From: Sthenelais limicola | Taxonomy: Eukaryota > Annelida > Polychaeta > Phyllodocida > Sigalionidae | Direction: 5' to 3' | Length of the DNA: 64,000 nt | NCBI GenBank assembly: GCA_942159475.1 | Contig: OW804098.1 | Coordinates: 111,792,620-111,856,619 of the forward strand | Shown: in pieces, positions 60,985 through 64,000 of the stretch | Position numbering within the stretch: position 1 is the first letter of the stretch | How the letters are laid out: the number at the start of each line of letters is the position of its first letter | The notes under the pieces: generated by a model | Databases searched by the model: none | What the model was told of the DNA's origin: nothing | The model's input: the letters and a program-made list of their open reading frames with translations, nothing else | Made by a program: the position numbers and the translations under genes

Positions 60985-63770
60985 CTGAAAAATATAAATA
61001 GATCAACCACAATGCTTGAAATTATGGACTATAGAAGTATAGACCACAGAACACAGAGTAGACTACAAAAAGATGGAAAGTACAAAGCAACAGGCATGTG
61101 AATGATGTTGTAAATAGAATAACAAGGGCATGTTAAGAAATCCAAGCATAAGTTTGGCATGATGAAACAGACACAATAGGGAGGATGGATAGATAAATAG
61201 ATTGTCTTACTTGGGTTTAAGGATGCCTATTGTTACAATTTGGAGTACCACAAGAATTGCAACCACCACAATTAAAACAGCAACTGCAAATTAGACAAAT
61301 GGAAAACAACTATCAAAAATTTAGTATGAAGGTCCCCTTTCCACTCTTTTTTCAAAGTCAAAGATGTGTCCAAGCCATATCACAACTGAAATAACATTAT
61401 GGAATAGGGACGTGGACTAGGGAAAAGATTCTAATTAGATTTTGTGACTCATTTTTTTAAAACACACCACATATAAGTATTAGTCACTGCCATTTAGGGG
61501 TTGCCATAAGGCCTACAGATGTCGCCAACACTCTGGTTGAGAGTGGTTGAAGTGCACGACTCCCCTGCTTATTGGAACCTAGAGTACCTCCAAATCTAGG
61601 TCACCACTAGTAGCCTTGTTTCTAAGTGTTATTTCACCCCACAACCTAAACATAATAGAGCACCCACTGTAGTCTGTAGAGGGAGATCTTCCAGGCTGTT
61701 TAGTCACTAATGATGCTTGAATGATGGGTGGTTTATCGGGTTGTTTTGTTGTTGTAGAAATATCAGGCAGTATTATTGATGTTAGAGGGGTTGTGACCTG
61801 TTTTACATCTGGTGTAGAAACATCAGGCAGTACATCTGGTGTTTCACTGGTTGTGCCTTGCTGTAAATTTGTTTTAGAAATAGTTGTGACTTCCTGTTCT
61901 TCTGTTGTAGAAATATCAGGGGGTATTGCTGGTGGATCCAGTGGTTTAACTGAAGGTGCTGTTTTAGCTCCACAGTAATGCAGTGGTGTGTCCTGGTACA
62001 TCTCTGTGTCTGGGTAGTGTCTCTTCCAACAGTCACCATGTTTCCAGCCTAATAACGGCAGGGCTGAGGACTGAGGAAGTACTGGAATATATGAATAAAG
62101 TTATACTTAAATAGTAGGAAACCTGCTGGATTCAAACACATAGAGAGTGGCAAATGAATCATTCACTCTCTACACTACAAATTGCAAAAGAAAATGGAAT
62201 TGGACCAAAACCAAAATACTAAATCTTCATTAGAACAAATGATGTTTTGGGATTGAATTATTCATTCATAAAAATGGAAACTGACTTCTCAAGCCATGAA
62301 ACAAAATGTTGTGCTTTTGACTGCAGAATTACAGCCCTGACTCATGTAATAGTTTAAAAAATGAGGCATAGCACATTGACTTCAATGATACTTCTGGTAA
62401 CTGGCAATATTGAAACAAGGAAGATATAAGTGGAAAACAGATGAGAGGTACCAAATAAAAACAATGAATGTGATAAGATGAAGGTTTCACACTTGCAGCC
62501 TACATGCATCTCAGCACTGTAGGGGAGAAGCTATTTCACTTTACCTTGCTTGGCTGACACTCGTTCTTTTCCCCTGTCAACAACATTTTCTTTTTACATT
62601 CTTTACAAGGACAAGTTCACCTCACGGTGGTTATCCACTAGTACTTCAGGGGAGGAGGTGAAACTGTAATTGTGCCGACCGGGTGCTTTAGACCACCTGG
62701 CCACCCAACATCCCCATTTTGCATACAACTTTCTGACAAACTAATGTTAGTTTATTTTTAGCCCGACTCCTTTTTGTTATAGATATTCCTGAATTTGTGC
62801 AATAAACAAGAATTCTAACAGTATCATTAATGAGCATAATCAATGGCCTTTCACATCTAGCCAGTTATTAGGAGTATTAATCGTTAGAAGTATTAATATT
62901 AGAAGTATTAATCATTAATCGTGGAATCTACCTTCATATCCTATGATGAATGTTGGTTTCTCATCAAAAGTACGCAATACAGCACTAGTATTACCAATGG
63001 CTTGTGGTGTGCCTGAATGCAGCATAGCAGAAGAACTTCTTATTTCCCACCACATGTGTCCAACAACCATGTATGTGTAGGTAAAAATTATGGTTTCGTA
63101 AAATGGTTCCAGTGCAAAACTCCATCCTGGGCGCTGTGGATCACCGCCCATGCAACCAATGATATAACCACAACTTCCACTACTAAAAGTAGTTGGTATG
63201 TGTCTGTTGTTTTGATCATTACATCTCTTTATCAAGTGGTCTGCTGCAATATGGAAAAACAAAACAGTGAATTATTGCAGAACATGATAATTTGCTTCGT
63301 AGTAGTATCTCATAATTATAACCAACCTCACATTTGTTCCAGTAAAACTGGAACTTTGATTGCAAAGATTAACTTGTGGAAGCCATCACAGATAACTGTA
63401 TCTTTTTCAATTCAATGATAAGAGTATTGGCTGGTAAAACAATTCATTTGTATGAAAAAAGAAGATGGACGTATACATGTATGTATGTATGTATGTATAT
63501 TGTTTATTTCCAGTTCAATACAGTTACATCAATGAATTCAATTCAATACCTGGAAATACTTACCTGGAACACATTGAATTCCCTTTAAGAAAACCTCAGC
63601 AGGTAGGGACTGAATGTTGGGATCATCAAATGTATAGGTCTGTTTTCCAACAAAGCTTGTATAAAATCCTTTAAGCAGCTGGGTAGTATAATCCATGTGA
63701 TCAGATGCAATCACTATAGGTGCCAAGACTTTCCCATCTGGACACTGGACTTTTGTGGGATTCTGATAAC
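60834..63770 (-). CDS. Gene E: receptor paralog with ITIM-like C-terminus, 5' end outside window
   Basis: Exons: 63564-63770 (207 nt), 62932-63243 (312 nt), 61668-62081 (stalk), 61211-61283 (transmembrane) and 60834-60984 (tail, stop TAA at 60834-60836). The visible part codes 385 residues, with all phases fitting. Extracellular 1 has CPDGKVLAP, FVGKQ and GIQCVP; extracellular 2 has GSCGYIIGC, FTYTYMVVGH and FIIGYE; exon 3 has WKHGDCWKRH, YPDTEMYQDTPLHYC and a Thr/Ser/Pro stalk. The helix is AVLIVVVVAILVVL-like and contains a Gln. The tail is only about 50 residues and ends SSVNYTRL. VNYTRL fits the ITIM pattern (V-x-Y-x-x-L). The donor after the stalk is weak (TACA/GTGGGT) but lies in the same position as in D. 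The signal exon should lie beyond 63.8 kb. An AATAAA lies 90 bp past the stop. Confidence 0.82.
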
Positions 63771-64000
63771 CTAAATATCAAAATGGATAAAAATATTTCA
63801 CTGTTTTATTTCAGCATTTTATTTCATCTTTGAAAGTCTTCAATATGAATGTCCATTGACCTAGTTTTGAGAATGCAAATCAGTTCTGTAGCCGATGCAA
63901 CAGCCACTGCAGGCCTGAGACTGATATGGAATGATTATATTCTGCACTAAGGCAAATAGTATTGATACATATAATATTTACAAATCAAAATTTCAATACT

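Noticed and set aside
63465..63500. ATGT microsatellite with MYVCMYVYC frame
   Set aside because: Simple (ATGT)n repeat inside a gene E intron; not coding.
1..64000. tRNA, rRNA, snRNA genes and CRISPR arrays
   Set aside because: No tRNA B-box in suitable context, no 5S or snRNA-like core, and the tandem repeats lack the repeat-spacer pattern.

Overview
The window is AT-rich animal nuclear DNA. It has spliced genes with GT/AG introns, long introns, dense short inverted-repeat transposons and non-LTR retroelement debris, and no prokaryotic features. The proteins are secretory or single-pass membrane types with tyrosine-motif tails. A marine invertebrate fits best, but I cannot name the lineage.

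All convincing genes are on the minus strand and belong to one family. In transcription order they are gene E (63,770 to 60,834, 5' end outside the window), D (53,830 to 50,081), B (44,381 to 31,404), C (29,132 to 25,223) and A (11,910 to 5,446). Each has the same layout: a signal-peptide exon (found for B and C), extracellular exon 1 (228 nt in A-D, 207 nt in E), extracellular exon 2 (312-357 nt), a Trp/Cys motif plus Thr/Ser/Pro stalk exon, a transmembrane exon, and one or two tail exons. Intron phases are the same in all copies (1-1-1-1-2). The extracellular parts have diverged strongly. The tails differ even more: A and C carry YVNV, YxEI and YQEL motifs, B has lost one of these tyrosines, D has a long multi-tyrosine tail, and E ends in a short ITIM-like VNYTRL. 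I do not recognise the extracellular domains. The whole looks like a tandemly duplicated immune- or self-recognition-type receptor cluster, which is inference.

C, D and E look intact as far as visible. A has a TAA inside extracellular exon 2 and no recognisable signal exon. B has about 115 bp inserted in its stalk exon that brings in a stop codon. A is a mosaic: its body and introns (about 5.6-13.6 kb) match B (31.5-43.8 kb), while its last tail codons and 3' spacer (0.5-5.6 kb) match C (14.8-25.4 kb). The switch lies inside the tail exon.

The spacers hold datable insertions, because empty and filled sites can be compared between duplicates. These include a 3.6 kb element with CCCTATGTGCACA ends and a TG target duplication (16,276-19,887), a 1.95 kb composite element with a long hairpin and a duplicated small ORF (22,912-24,860), a TA-flanked MITE family of at least six copies, two further MITE families, several 100-140 bp hairpins (three with a common GAGGCC tip), a micro-inversion ending in a perfect 52-bp palindrome (21.6 kb), and a nearly identical 696-bp triplication (46,502-48,589). 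No rRNA, tRNA or CRISPR was seen.
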